This document shows positions 1 through 7,645 of a stretch of DNA of 14,696 nt, piece after piece. The notes beneath the pieces are model-generated. The model was not told the DNA's origin, ran no database searches, and was given only the letters and a program-made list of their open reading frames with translations. Every line of letters starts with the position of its first letter. The stretch's first letter is position 1. Position numbers and translations under genes: made by a program. Source of the DNA: JAIRTY01 sp050257395 (GTDB taxonomy: Bacteria; Actinomycetota; Actinomycetes; Streptosporangiales; Streptosporangiaceae); assembly GCA_050257395.1 (NCBI GenBank), contig JBLMWU010000030.1, positions 1-14,696 on the forward strand, written 5' to 3'.

Positions 1-502
1 GCAGGAACGGGGCCTGCGGCCCGCCGAGCAGCCCGACGATCATCACGGCCAGGCAGGCCAGCAGCACGCCGGCCACGGCTATCCCGGCGAGCCGCATGCG
101 CCCCAGCCGGCGGCCGGGCAGGTCGGCGGGCACCGGCGAGGCGCCCGCATGACGCCCGCTGGCGGCACGCCGCCTGCCCGCTGCCTGCTCCCCCCCGCTG
201 CCAGCCGCGGCCCCGTGGGCGGGTACCGCAAACCAGTCCCGGGGCGGCGCCGCAGGCCCGGCGGCTTCCCAGGGCGGTGCCGCGCGGGCGGCGTCGCGGC
301 GCGGCGCGGCACGCCAGGCGGGGGCGCGGGGCGGGGCTTCGCGCCCGGGCGCTGACCACTCCTCTCCGGGGGCCCGCCCAGTCAGCCGGCTGGGCCTGGC
401 GTCCGTCACGCTGATCGCCCGGGGACGGTCGCCGTCCCGGTCAGCGGCGGGGACGGGGCCGCGCGGTGGCGGCTGCCGCGGGTTCATGCGGCCTGCGGGC
501 AT
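1..502 (-). CDS. Partial CDS: N-terminal part of a Pro/Ala/Arg-rich single-span membrane protein
   Basis: An open minus-strand frame runs from a TAA at 566-568 to the left edge, so the C-terminal part is missing. From the ATG at 502 the product begins with about 135 residues rich in Pro, Ala, Arg and Gly and probably disordered. A clear transmembrane stretch follows at about residues 138-159 (LAGIAVAGVLLACLAVMIVG). Third codon positions are nearly all G or C across the frame, a coding signature that the overlapping plus-strand frames lack. The start is uncertain: ATG 502 and ATG 487 have weak ribosome binding sites, and GTG at 409 (VTDARPS) is also possible. The layout fits a membrane-anchored protein with a long cytoplasmic tail, as is common in actinobacteria. 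It could also be a secreted or cell-wall-associated protein if the main domain follows the span. I do not recognise the family. The gene lies 87 bases downstream of the patatin gene on the same strand. Confidence 0.55.
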   Translation of the reverse strand, partial: MPAGRMNPRQPPPRGPVPAADRDGDRPRAISVTDARPSRLTGRAPGEEWSAPGREAPPRAPAWRAAPRRDAARAAPPWEAAGPAAPPRDWFAVPAHGAAAGSGGEQAAGRRRAASGRHAGASPVPADLPGRRLGRMRLAGIAVAGVLLACLAVMIVGLLGGPQAPFL

Positions 503-589
503 GCTGGGATGGGCGGGACAGGTGCGGGTCTCACGGTGACAGAAACGCCGGGGGGCACGAATGGGTTACATCGGGCAGATAGCCGCTTT

Positions 590-1621
590 TCAGGCCGCTT
601 CCGGCTCGTCCTCCCCGTGACCGGGCAGCGCGGCCGGCGAGGTCCGCAGCGAGGTCTCCAGCACCTGTTCGCGGCGCCGCGGATCCATCAGGTTGACCCC
701 CATGGCCGCCAGGTCCTCCGGGCCTGGCGTGAGCACGGTGACCCGCATGCCCAGCCGGCGCAGCGCGTGGACGTCGCGCAGCAGGGCGCTGGTGGCCAGC
801 GCCCGCACCCGCCGCTCCAGCCGCTCGTGCGGCTTGCGGGTGCGGCCTGGCTCGATGCTGGCCATGGGGGCGAGCACGTGCACCTCGTCCACGCCGCTCC
901 TGGCCACCACCCCGAGGGAGGTGGTGGAGCGGACGCCGCCGTCCACGTACCGCCGGCCCCCGATCACCACCGGCCGGTACCAGCCGGGTACCGAGCAGGA
1001 GGCGGCGACCGCGTCCGCCAGCCGCGCCGGGGGCGCACCCTCCCGCCCGAACACCACCCGCCGGCCCGAGTCGTAGTCCACCGCGACGATCCAGGTCTTG
1101 CCGCCGCCCACCCAGTCCGGCAATGGCGCCGCCGCGGGACCCGGATGGCGGTGGGCGTGCCGGTGCAGCGCATCCACCATGGCGTGCAGGCCGGCATGGC
1201 TCCCCCGCCCGCGGGGCAGCCAGGCGCTCACCCCGACCACGGGGTGGATCCGGTGCGGCCGCAGCACCGTGTTCAGCATCAGCCGGGGCGAGCCCACCAG
1301 CAGCCGCGGCCGCGGCGGCCACGGGCCGTCGGCCACCTCGTCCAGGTCGGGCACGCCGGAATCCCGGAACCGGGCCACGGTCTCGCCGCGCTGATGGGCG
1401 ATCATCTCGGCGATGCTCACGCCGCAGCGCAGCGCGGCGGCGACCACGCTGCCCGCGCTGGTGCCGACGATGACGTCAGCGTCGTTGACCGCGCACGCCA
1501 TGCGTTCCTGCAGCGCCGGGAGGGCGCCGGTCATCCAGGCCGCGCCGAGTACGCCGCCGGCGCCGAGTACCAGGGCGGTCTTAGGACGGCGGCGGCGCCG
1601 CAGGGTGAGTCCGGGACTCAT
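590..1621 (-). CDS. Patatin-like phospholipase / acyl hydrolase
   Basis: Predicted serine lipid acyl hydrolase of 343 residues with a Ser-Asp dyad. Motifs in order: a glycine-rich oxyanion loop GAGGVLG at residues 20-26, the nucleophile elbow GTSAG at 53-57 with Ser55, and the DGG motif at 227-229 with Asp227 as the second dyad residue. All three are intact and in family order. The start at 1621 is preferred over an upstream ATG at 1657 because GGAGGT lies 4 bases before it. That start still leaves a short basic leader (RRRRRPK) before the first strand. No signal peptide is visible, so the enzyme probably acts in the cytoplasm or at the inner membrane face. The gene follows a wax ester synthase/DGAT gene on the same strand after a 169-base gap holding a candidate promoter. 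That context suggests turnover of acylglycerols or phospholipids. The substrate cannot be read from the sequence. Confidence 0.9.
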   Translation of the reverse strand: MSPGLTLRRRRRPKTALVLGAGGVLGAAWMTGALPALQERMACAVNDADVIVGTSAGSVVAAALRCGVSIAEMIAHQRGETVARFRDSGVPDLDEVADGPWPPRPRLLVGSPRLMLNTVLRPHRIHPVVGVSAWLPRGRGSHAGLHAMVDALHRHAHRHPGPAAAPLPDWVGGGKTWIVAVDYDSGRRVVFGREGAPPARLADAVAASCSVPGWYRPVVIGGRRYVDGGVRSTTSLGVVARSGVDEVHVLAPMASIEPGRTRKPHERLERRVRALATSALLRDVHALRRLGMRVTVLTPGPEDLAAMGVNLMDPRRREQVLETSLRTSPAALPGHGEDEPEAA

Positions 1622-1709
1622 CCGCACCTCCAGGCACTGCTGCCGCCGGGACCACATGAGCCGCCGGCCGTGATTCGCGCGAGTCTACCTATATCGGTTA
1701 ACTCGGGTG

Positions 1710-1734
1710 ATACCTCGCGCAAACTTGCGGAAAC
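1710..1734 (-). promoter_or_regulatory. Candidate SigB/SigF-type promoter for the patatin gene, with GCAAGTTT direct repeats
   Basis: On the minus strand GTTT (1731-1734) is followed after 15 bases by AGGTAT (1710-1715). This is close to the GTTT-N14-16-GGGTAT class used by SigB/SigF-type factors in actinobacteria. Transcription would begin near 1703, giving a leader of about 80 bases to the ATG at 1621. The octamer GCAAGTTT occurs twice, exactly 10 bases apart (complement at 1721-1728 and 1731-1738), overlapping the -35 area. One helical turn between copies could suit an activator. The assignment rests on motif resemblance only. Confidence 0.3.
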
Positions 1735-1762
1735 TTGCCGCCGCGCTACATCCGCAGACCCG

Positions 1763-1779
1763 CTGCCGGGGGCTGGCAG
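1763..1779 (-). terminator. Possible weak hairpin after the wax ester synthase gene
   Basis: CTGCC and GGCAG form a 5-base perfect stem around a 7-base loop, starting 11 bases after the stop codon of the WS/DGAT gene. There is no T tract, so it would be at best a weak or factor-assisted terminator. Its place just before the candidate patatin promoter fits a boundary between two transcription units. Confidence 0.2.
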
Positions 1780-1790
1780 GAATCCCCTGG

Positions 1791-3176
1791 TCAGATGCCC
1801 TGCCGCGCTGGCTGGGGCCGGAGTTCGGCCAGGCCGTGGCGGATGCCCCGGGTCAGCACGCTGAGATCGGGCACCGCGTCGTAGTCGGCGGTGATGCCGA
1901 AGGCGAACCGCCCCAGGTAGGAGTAGATCGCGACGGAGATCCGCTCGTTGTCCCCGATCCCCACGTAGGGGTAGGCCTTCACCATCCGCCGGCCGAGCAG
2001 GAACAGCGGGAACGGCGGGCCCGGCACGTTGGTGGTGACGGTCTGCACCAGCGGCTGCGGGAGCTGGAACGCCGCGTGCAGGCCGGCCGCCAGCAGCGGC
2101 GACCCGAGCAGCCCGAGCAGGCCAGTCAGGGCTTCCGGCCCGGCCGCCTGGCCGGTGGCTTTGAGCTCGTCCATCTCCTCGCGGACCAGCGCCAGCCGCC
2201 GCAGCGGGTCGGGCTCGGCCACCGGCAGGTTGGCGAGCAGGGCCGACAGCCGGTTGGTGAGGATTCCGTGCTCGTCCGGGGTCCGGATGGACACCGGGAC
2301 CAGGGTGCGCACGACGACTCCGTCTTCCAGCTCGCCCCGCGCCGCCAGCAGGTCCCGGAACCCCCGGGTGACCACGGCGAGCAGCACGTCGTTGACGGTG
2401 CCGCCGTGCGCGCCGCGGATCTCCTTCACGGCGGCGAAGCTGGCCGAGGCCCAGGCCCACCGCCTGCGCGGCCCGATCGGGCCGTTGAGCGAGCTGGCGG
2501 AGGGCACCGCGAGCCGCCGGGCGCTGGCCGCCAGGCCCCGGCCGTAGCCGGCCGCCTCCTGCCGGGCGGGCAGGCGGCGGACCAGGCCCGGCAGCGTGGC
2601 CAGCCCCCGGGCCGACGCGCTGACCGCGTCCAGCAGGCCGCGGGCGAGCAGGTCCCCGGTGGCGGGTTCCGGCGCGGGATCCCAGCGGGCTGGCGCCCGC
2701 GGCGCCGGGTCCGGCCCGGCGTCGAACACCTCCGCCATCAGGTCGGTGCCGCCGATGCCGTCCACCAGGCAGTGGTGCACCTTGGACAGCAGCGCCCAGC
2801 GGCCGCCCGCAAGGCCGTCCAGGAACCAGGTCTCCCACAGCGGCCGGGTGCGGTCCAGCGGCCGCGCGAAGATCTCCGCAGCGGCCCGGCGGACCTGCCG
2901 GCCCCGGCCGGGGGCCGGCACCCGGAGGTGCCGCAGGTGCTCGCGGATGTCGAAGTGCTCGTCGTCCACCCAGTAGGGCCGGACGAGCTGGAGCGGCACG
3001 GTGCGCACGACCTGCTGATAGCGCGGCACCCGCGGCAGTTCCCGCGCGTATGCCCGGACCACCTCGCCGAACCCGGGGGCCGGCCCGTCGAACACCACCA
3101 GCGAGCCGAGATGCATCGGGACGTCCGTGTGCTCGACGAAGAAGAACCCGGCGTCAAGCGTGCTCATGCGCTCCAT
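1791..3176 (-). CDS. Wax ester synthase / acyl-CoA:diacylglycerol acyltransferase (WS/DGAT)
   Basis: A 461-residue bifunctional acyltransferase, the usual length for actinobacterial WS/DGAT. The family transfers acyl groups from acyl-CoA to diacylglycerol or fatty alcohol, making triacylglycerol or wax ester at the membrane or lipid droplet. The catalytic HHxxxDG motif is intact as HHCLVDG at residues 134-140. The N-terminal block MSTLDAGFFFVE, the VNDVLLA motif at 261-267, the NVPGP motif at 383-387 and the C-terminal DUF1298 part (YVGIGDNERISVAIYSYLG) are all present. The start at 3176 (MERMSTLDAG) fits the conserved N-terminus; the in-frame ATG at 3167 is equally plausible. The frame is open upstream but that part (MTPRPAAGRAGC...) is not family-like. 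A perfect 10-base inverted repeat lies 33-53 bases before the start. It sits between an alpha/beta hydrolase and a patatin on the same strand, pairing lipid synthesis with lipolysis. Confidence 0.93.
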   Translation of the reverse strand: MERMSTLDAGFFFVEHTDVPMHLGSLVVFDGPAPGFGEVVRAYARELPRVPRYQQVVRTVPLQLVRPYWVDDEHFDIREHLRHLRVPAPGRGRQVRRAAAEIFARPLDRTRPLWETWFLDGLAGGRWALLSKVHHCLVDGIGGTDLMAEVFDAGPDPAPRAPARWDPAPEPATGDLLARGLLDAVSASARGLATLPGLVRRLPARQEAAGYGRGLAASARRLAVPSASSLNGPIGPRRRWAWASASFAAVKEIRGAHGGTVNDVLLAVVTRGFRDLLAARGELEDGVVVRTLVPVSIRTPDEHGILTNRLSALLANLPVAEPDPLRRLALVREEMDELKATGQAAGPEALTGLLGLLGSPLLAAGLHAAFQLPQPLVQTVTTNVPGPPFPLFLLGRRMVKAYPYVGIGDNERISVAIYSYLGRFAFGITADYDAVPDLSVLTRGIRHGLAELRPQPARQGI

Positions 3177-3208
3177 GGCCAAACCCCCGGGGCAGCGGGC
3201 GCATCCGG

Positions 3209-3229
3209 CCCGGCCGGCCGCCGGCCGGG
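3209..3229. repeat. Perfect inverted repeat, 10-base arms, in the WS/DGAT leader
   Basis: CCCGGCCGGC, one base, then GCCGGCCGGG. The repeat lies 33-53 bases upstream of the WS/DGAT start codon and downstream of the alpha/beta hydrolase stop. It could be an operator, or, since the one-base spacer forces the hairpin to open at its top, a strong GC hairpin between the two genes. The low-complexity G/C composition makes chance formation plausible. Confidence 0.4.
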
Positions 3230-3306
3230 GAGTCACCGCCGGGCCCGCTGCTGTCCCATCTGCAGCCTCCGGTGCCCGGGCCCCGGCGGGCTACCGGCGT
3301 TGTCCC

Positions 3307-4281
3307 CTACCTTGCGGGACCTTCGCCGGGCGCCTCGGCCGCGGCGCGCGGCCGCTCCCCCCGGGTGGCTGCCGCCGCGGCGGCGCTGCCAGCCGAGCCG
3401 AGCCACGCGGTGATCGCCGCGGCGGTGTCCGCGGGCGCCTCCAGCTGGGGGACGTGCCCGATGCCGGGCATGGTCACCAGCGACCAGGACGGGTTCAGGC
3501 GGGCCAGCATCCGCGCCGCCGCGACCGGGACCAGCCGGTCGGCCTCGCCGTGGATCAGCAGCACCGGGCAGGTGAGCCGGCCCAGCCCCCGCCGGTACCG
3601 CAGCCCCCGGAAGTAGGCGGCGGTGGCGACGACGGACCGCGCGGCGTCGGCGAACTCCCGGTCGGTGCCGGTGAACTCCGCCCGCTGCCGCGCCTGCGCC
3701 ACGTGGGCCGCGACGATCTCCACGGGCACCCGGGCCGGGTCGGAGCAGCACAGCGCCAGCGTCCCGGCCACCAGCTGCTCCGGGGACCAGCGGCGGGTGT
3801 TCCGCCTGATCATCGCCCGGCCCACGCCCGGCAGGGCCTGCAGCGCGAACATCGCCATGACGGTGGTGTTGGGCCGGACCGGCACCAGCGGCAGGGCGGG
3901 GTCCACCAGGATCAGCCCGGCCACGGCGGCGGGCTCGGCGGCCGCCTCCAGCAGCGAGATCATCCCGCCCATGGAGTTGCCCAGCAGGATCACCGGGGTG
4001 CCGGGCACGGCCTGCAGGAACTGGTGCAGCAGCAGCCGGTTGCGCGCCACGCTGGTGCCGCGCCCGGCCGACCGGGTCAGCCCGTGCCCGGCCAGGTCCG
4101 GGGCCAGCAGCCGGCAGCTGCCGGTCAGCAGCGGGGCGATGGCCGACCAGTTCAGGGCGGCGCCGCCCAGGCCGTGCACGCCGACGATCACCGGCCCGCT
4201 CTCCGGCCCGCCGTAATCCAGGTAGTGAACGGGACCGCCCAGGTCGGTCCAGCGCGAAACGCCAGCGTGGCTCATGGTCAT
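3307..4281 (-). CDS. Alpha/beta-fold hydrolase
   Basis: A 324-residue alpha/beta hydrolase with the full catalytic set. HGLGG at residues 36-40 is the oxyanion loop. GNSMGG at 101-106 carries the nucleophile Ser103, HGEADRLVP supplies Asp248, and GIGHVPQLEAP supplies His276. The cap region lies between about residues 135 and 225. The last 28 residues are Ala/Arg/Gly-rich and probably disordered. There is no signal peptide, so the enzyme is predicted to be cytoplasmic. The start is ATG 4281 (MTMSHAGVSR) or ATG 4275; neither has a strong ribosome binding site. The gene begins 24 bases after the FAD oxidoreductase stop, so co-transcription is likely. Its place before WS/DGAT suggests an ester, acyl-CoA thioester or monoacylglycerol substrate, but the fold also covers epoxide hydrolases and C-C hydrolases, so the reaction is open. 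Confidence 0.88.
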   Translation of the reverse strand: MTMSHAGVSRWTDLGGPVHYLDYGGPESGPVIVGVHGLGGAALNWSAIAPLLTGSCRLLAPDLAGHGLTRSAGRGTSVARNRLLLHQFLQAVPGTPVILLGNSMGGMISLLEAAAEPAAVAGLILVDPALPLVPVRPNTTVMAMFALQALPGVGRAMIRRNTRRWSPEQLVAGTLALCCSDPARVPVEIVAAHVAQARQRAEFTGTDREFADAARSVVATAAYFRGLRYRRGLGRLTCPVLLIHGEADRLVPVAAARMLARLNPSWSLVTMPGIGHVPQLEAPADTAAAITAWLGSAGSAAAAAATRGERPRAAAEAPGEGPAR

Positions 4282-4305
4282 TCTTTACCGCACACGGGGG
4301 GGTGA

Positions 4306-5727
4306 TCAGTCCCGGTGGCGGGCGTCCCGCAGGGCCAGCACGGCCGCGTTGCGGCCGCCCATGCCGTGCACGCCCGCCCCGGGCGGGGTGGCCGCGGAGC
4401 AGATGTACACGCCGGGGATGCCGGTGCGGTAGGGGCTGAGCGTCAGCCGCGGCCGCATCAGCACCTGCCACGGCGTGTTCGCCCCGGTGAGGATGTCACC
4501 GCCGGGGTAGCTGGCGTTGTAGGCCGGCCAGTCCGCGGGCCCGGTCCGCACGGTCGCGACGATCCGCTCGCGGAACCCGGGCGCGTAGCGCTCGATCTGG
4601 CCGAGGATCACCTCGCTGGCGTCGCCCGGGTAGCCCGCGGGCACGTGCCCGTACACCCAGACCGGATGGGTGCCGCCGCGGGAACGGGTGGGGTCGGCCA
4701 GGTACTGCTGCCCCACCAGGACGAACGGGCGGTCCGGCAGGCGCCCGCGGTGCACCGCCCGTTCCGCCTCCATGATCTCGCTGATCGTGCCGCCGGCGTG
4801 CACCGTGCCGGCCCGCCGGCAGTCCAGGTTCACCCACGGCACCCCGCCCTCGACCGCCAGGTCGAGCTTGAACGCGCCAGGGCCGTGCCGGTACCGCAGG
4901 TAGGCCCGCCGCACCCGGTCCGGCAGCCGGCCGCCGGCGAGCCGGGCGACCGCGGCCGGGGCGAGGTCGAGCATGACGATGTCGGCGGGCGGCAGGCTGG
5001 CCAGGGACGTGACCGGTGTCCCGGTCTCGATGCGCCCGCCGTGGGCGGCGATCACCTTGGCCAGGGCGTCGCTGATGGCCCGGGAGCCGCCCTCGGCCAC
5101 CGGCCAGCCGTACCGGTGCCCGGCCGCGGCCAGCATGAGGCCGATCGCGGCGGTGGTGGGCCGCTCCAGCGGGTAGATGCCGTGCGCGGCCATGCCCGCG
5201 AACAGGGCCCGGGCTTCCTCGGTCTGCCAGCGGCGGGCGATCCAGCTGGCAGGCTGCAGCGCCCGCAGCCCGAAGCGGGCGAGGGTCACCGGGTGACGGG
5301 GCAGGTGCGCGACTGGCTGCATCACGTCGTCCGCGAGCTGGTCGAACCGGCTGGCCAGGCCGCCGAACAGCCGCTGCCAGGCCGGGCCGTCCCGGCCCAG
5401 CCCGGCGGCCGTGTCCGCCACCGAGCGGGTCAGCACGCCCGCGCGGCCGCCCGCCAGCGGGTGGGCGAGATCGACCTCGGCCCAGCGCCAGGTCACCCCG
5501 TACCGGCCCAGGTCGAGGCCGCGCAGGAACGGGGAGCCCAGGCCCATCGGGTGGAACGCCGAGCAATGGTCGTGCAGCAGCCCGGGCAGGGTGCGCTCGC
5601 TGGTCCGGGTGCCCCCGCCGATGGTGGCGGCCGCTTCCAGCACCGTGACCTCCACCCCGGCGGCGGCGAGCACCGCCGCCGCGGCGAGCCCGTTGGGGCC
5701 CGATCCGGCGACGATCGCGGTGGTCAC
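4306..5727 (-). CDS. CrtI/phytoene-dehydrogenase-like FAD-dependent oxidoreductase
   Basis: A 473-residue flavoprotein of the phytoene desaturase/NAD(P)-FAD oxidoreductase type (COG1233-like). The N-terminal Rossmann fold has GSGPNG at residues 8-13 and the ribose-binding Glu31 after VTVL. It continues with a GGGTRT segment typical of these flavoproteins. The C-terminal FAD motif (YICSAATPPGAGVHGMGGRN) is also present, so the protein is complete. The GTG start at 5727 gives VTTAIVAGSGPNG, exactly where the Rossmann strand should begin. It overlaps the upstream DUF3556 stop by four bases (GTGA), a sign of translational coupling. Neither phytoene synthase nor any other carotenoid gene is in the window, so carotenoid desaturation is not supported. 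Oxidation, desaturation or saturation of another hydrophobic, membrane-derived substrate is more likely from context. Confidence 0.9.
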   Translation of the reverse strand: MTTAIVAGSGPNGLAAAAVLAAAGVEVTVLEAAATIGGGTRTSERTLPGLLHDHCSAFHPMGLGSPFLRGLDLGRYGVTWRWAEVDLAHPLAGGRAGVLTRSVADTAAGLGRDGPAWQRLFGGLASRFDQLADDVMQPVAHLPRHPVTLARFGLRALQPASWIARRWQTEEARALFAGMAAHGIYPLERPTTAAIGLMLAAAGHRYGWPVAEGGSRAISDALAKVIAAHGGRIETGTPVTSLASLPPADIVMLDLAPAAVARLAGGRLPDRVRRAYLRYRHGPGAFKLDLAVEGGVPWVNLDCRRAGTVHAGGTISEIMEAERAVHRGRLPDRPFVLVGQQYLADPTRSRGGTHPVWVYGHVPAGYPGDASEVILGQIERYAPGFRERIVATVRTGPADWPAYNASYPGGDILTGANTPWQVLMRPRLTLSPYRTGIPGVYICSAATPPGAGVHGMGGRNAAVLALRDARHRD

Positions 5728-7499
5728 GGCTCCGTCAGCCCCGGGACGACCGGCGGCTCCGGGCCGGCCGGCGCCGCGGGGGCGGTGGCGGCCTCGACCG
5801 GGATGCCGGCGGTCCACGCCTGCCGGGCCAGCATGTCGGCGACGGCGACGTAGCCCTCTTCGAACACCCCGGTGGCCGCGTCGATGAGCTGGTAGCGCTG
5901 GCGCTGCCGGTGCATCGGCTGGGCGTGCACGACCACCACCCGCAGCTCCCCCTCGGCGAAGTGGCAGCGCTCCTGCAGGGCGCTGATGAGCTGGCGGTTG
6001 TGCAGGTGGCCGTCGCCGAAGTTCCAGCCGAGCGCCACCCCGGCGATCACCTCGCCCTCGGTCGGCGCGTAGGCCGTCTCGTGCTCCGGCCCGCACAGCC
6101 GCGGCACCAGCCCGTACAGGGCCCGGCCATGGGTGTGCATGGCCCGGAACGCGATGCCCTTGTGCATCAGCAGGTCCGTGGTCTGCTCGTCGTAGAGCTT
6201 GCGCAGCTGCGCGGTGGGCAGCGCGGCGGCCTTCTTGATGCCCGCCTCGAGCTTGGCCGCGGCGGCCTCGGTGAGGCACCACACCGAGGTGTCCCAGTTG
6301 CCGGCGTAGTACCGCATGGCCGGCAGGAAGGAGACCCGCTCGGGGAAGAAGTTGCCCACGATGACCGTGCCCGCCACCAGGGCCAGCAGCGCCAGCACCG
6401 GCAGCGGGTGGCTGATGGCCGCCGGGCCGAGCGCGGCGTAGTGCACGTACAGGAACAGGATCGCGAAGATCATGAAGACGTTCCACTCCAGCGGCACGCC
6501 CAGCGGGATGCTGGTCAGGATGTTGAGGTGGAACAGCACCATGATGGCCGCGGCGACGGCGGTGAGGACGCCGCCGCGCGAGAGGAACAGCAGCAGCGGG
6601 ACGGTGAACTCGACCGCGGTCCCGCCGTGGGCGAGCGCGCGGGACAGGGCACCGGGCCGCAGGTCGTCCGGGTAGCTCTCGAAGAGCCTGCGCTTGAGCG
6701 CCCTGGCCCGCCACAGCGGGTTGTTCGACATCATCACGCTGACCACGTGCGGGAAGTGGTGGTTGAGCTTGGAGGTGGCAGCTCCCCACCACAGGAACAG
6801 CAGGAAGAACTTGGCGGTGACGATCATGTCGGTGCCCGGCAGCAGGAGCGCGAGCGTGAGCGTCCCGTAGACCTCGGCCCGGGCCGCCAGGAAGATCGTC
6901 TTGTCGCGCAGGCCGAGCAGCGGGAGCAGGATCACCAGCGGCCACAGCCGGGCCGGGCTGATGAGGCCCACCTGGCCGGGCAGGCCGCCGAGGCCACGGC
7001 TGCCGGGGGCGAGCAGCGCCCACACCGCGGCCGCGAGCACGCCCGCGTACAGCACCACGTCAGCGGGGGTGCGGGTGGTGCCGCGGGTGCCCGGCACCTT
7101 GTCCGGCCACGGCGGCAGCCGGATCGTGCCGGGCCGCAGCCAGTACAGGAACGAGCCGAGCGGGGGCAGGAAGCGCAGCGTGAGCGGGCCGAAGCCGCAG
7201 CCGAGGCCGAGCACCTCGAACAGCACGTTCCACAGCACGACCTTCTCGAAGACGATCGGCTCGGTCCACCAGCGGCCGATGTCACCGAAGCCGCCCACGC
7301 CGGGGGTGAGGGTGATGAAGAAGATTGCCGCCGCGATGTAGCCGGCGATCTTGAGGATGTACAGCAGGTAGATCGCGTCCGGGGTGCCGAACCCGTGGTC
7401 GGCCCAGTGGACGACCAGCGCGCGGACCCGTTCCGTCCGGGGCCTGGCCCGCCACTCGCCGTAGTCGAGGTCCGGGAGGTCTGGCTGCATGAATCCCAT
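5724..7499 (-). CDS. DUF3556-family multi-pass membrane protein
   Basis: A 591-residue integral membrane protein that I match to DUF3556, a family known mostly from mycobacteria and relatives, by its N-terminus (MGFMQPDLPDLDYGEW), a HGFGTP-xAIYLLYILK block at about 36-50, and its length. About eight hydrophobic segments occur, near residues 43-66, 147-165, 184-197, 208-222, 228-241, 296-328, 340-357 and 366-384. A His-rich conserved-looking segment, SKLNHHFPHVVSVMMSNN, lies at 243-260. The part after residue 400 is soluble and includes MHTHGRALYG and GWNFGDGHLHNRQL. The start at 7499 has GAGGGG four bases upstream; the longer open frame to 7598 does not look conserved. The topology recalls HTTM/vitamin-K-carboxylase-like membrane domains, but that is only a resemblance. 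The four-base overlap with the FAD oxidoreductase implies that the two act together. The biochemical function of the family is unknown to me. Confidence 0.85.
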   Translation of the reverse strand: MGFMQPDLPDLDYGEWRARPRTERVRALVVHWADHGFGTPDAIYLLYILKIAGYIAAAIFFITLTPGVGGFGDIGRWWTEPIVFEKVVLWNVLFEVLGLGCGFGPLTLRFLPPLGSFLYWLRPGTIRLPPWPDKVPGTRGTTRTPADVVLYAGVLAAAVWALLAPGSRGLGGLPGQVGLISPARLWPLVILLPLLGLRDKTIFLAARAEVYGTLTLALLLPGTDMIVTAKFFLLFLWWGAATSKLNHHFPHVVSVMMSNNPLWRARALKRRLFESYPDDLRPGALSRALAHGGTAVEFTVPLLLFLSRGGVLTAVAAAIMVLFHLNILTSIPLGVPLEWNVFMIFAILFLYVHYAALGPAAISHPLPVLALLALVAGTVIVGNFFPERVSFLPAMRYYAGNWDTSVWCLTEAAAAKLEAGIKKAAALPTAQLRKLYDEQTTDLLMHKGIAFRAMHTHGRALYGLVPRLCGPEHETAYAPTEGEVIAGVALGWNFGDGHLHNRQLISALQERCHFAEGELRVVVVHAQPMHRQRQRYQLIDAATGVFEEGYVAVADMLARQAWTAGIPVEAATAPAAPAGPEPPVVPGLTEP

Positions 7500-7628
7500 G
7501 GGGCCCCTCACAAGTCCGGCCGGCCGGCGCTGGCCGCTCGGCGTAACCGTAGGGGCTGCGGGGCCCGGGGGCCAGTCCCTGAGCCTGCCGGTCTGCACTC
7601 AGCCGGCTACGTACGGTGCCCGCGGCGG

Positions 7629-7640
7629 CCGGCGCGCCGG
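7629..7640. repeat. 12-base perfect palindrome after the dioxygenase gene
   Basis: CCGGCGCGCCGG lies 5 bases beyond the dioxygenase stop, in the 146-base gap before the DUF3556 gene. A second 12-base palindrome, CCGGCCGGCCGG, is at 7516-7527 near the DUF3556 start. They may form small hairpins that separate the otsA-dioxygenase pair from the DUF3556 unit. No T tract is present, so termination is not shown. Confidence 0.25.
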
Positions 7641-7645
7641 GCGTG

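Noticed and set aside
149..355. Short plus-strand frame in the left region
   Set aside because: It lies opposite the better supported minus-strand membrane protein and has low-complexity Gly/Arg/Pro content.
4306..5727. Carotenoid biosynthesis as the role of the CrtI-like enzyme
   Set aside because: No phytoene synthase, cyclase or prenyl synthase gene lies in the window, and the enzyme family includes many non-carotenoid members.
4306..7023. 905-residue minus-strand open frame reading through the DUF3556 region into the FAD oxidoreductase
   Set aside because: The first 432 residues are an Ala/Arg/Gly-rich shadow of the DUF3556 frame. The real flavoprotein begins at GTG 5727 where the Rossmann fold starts.
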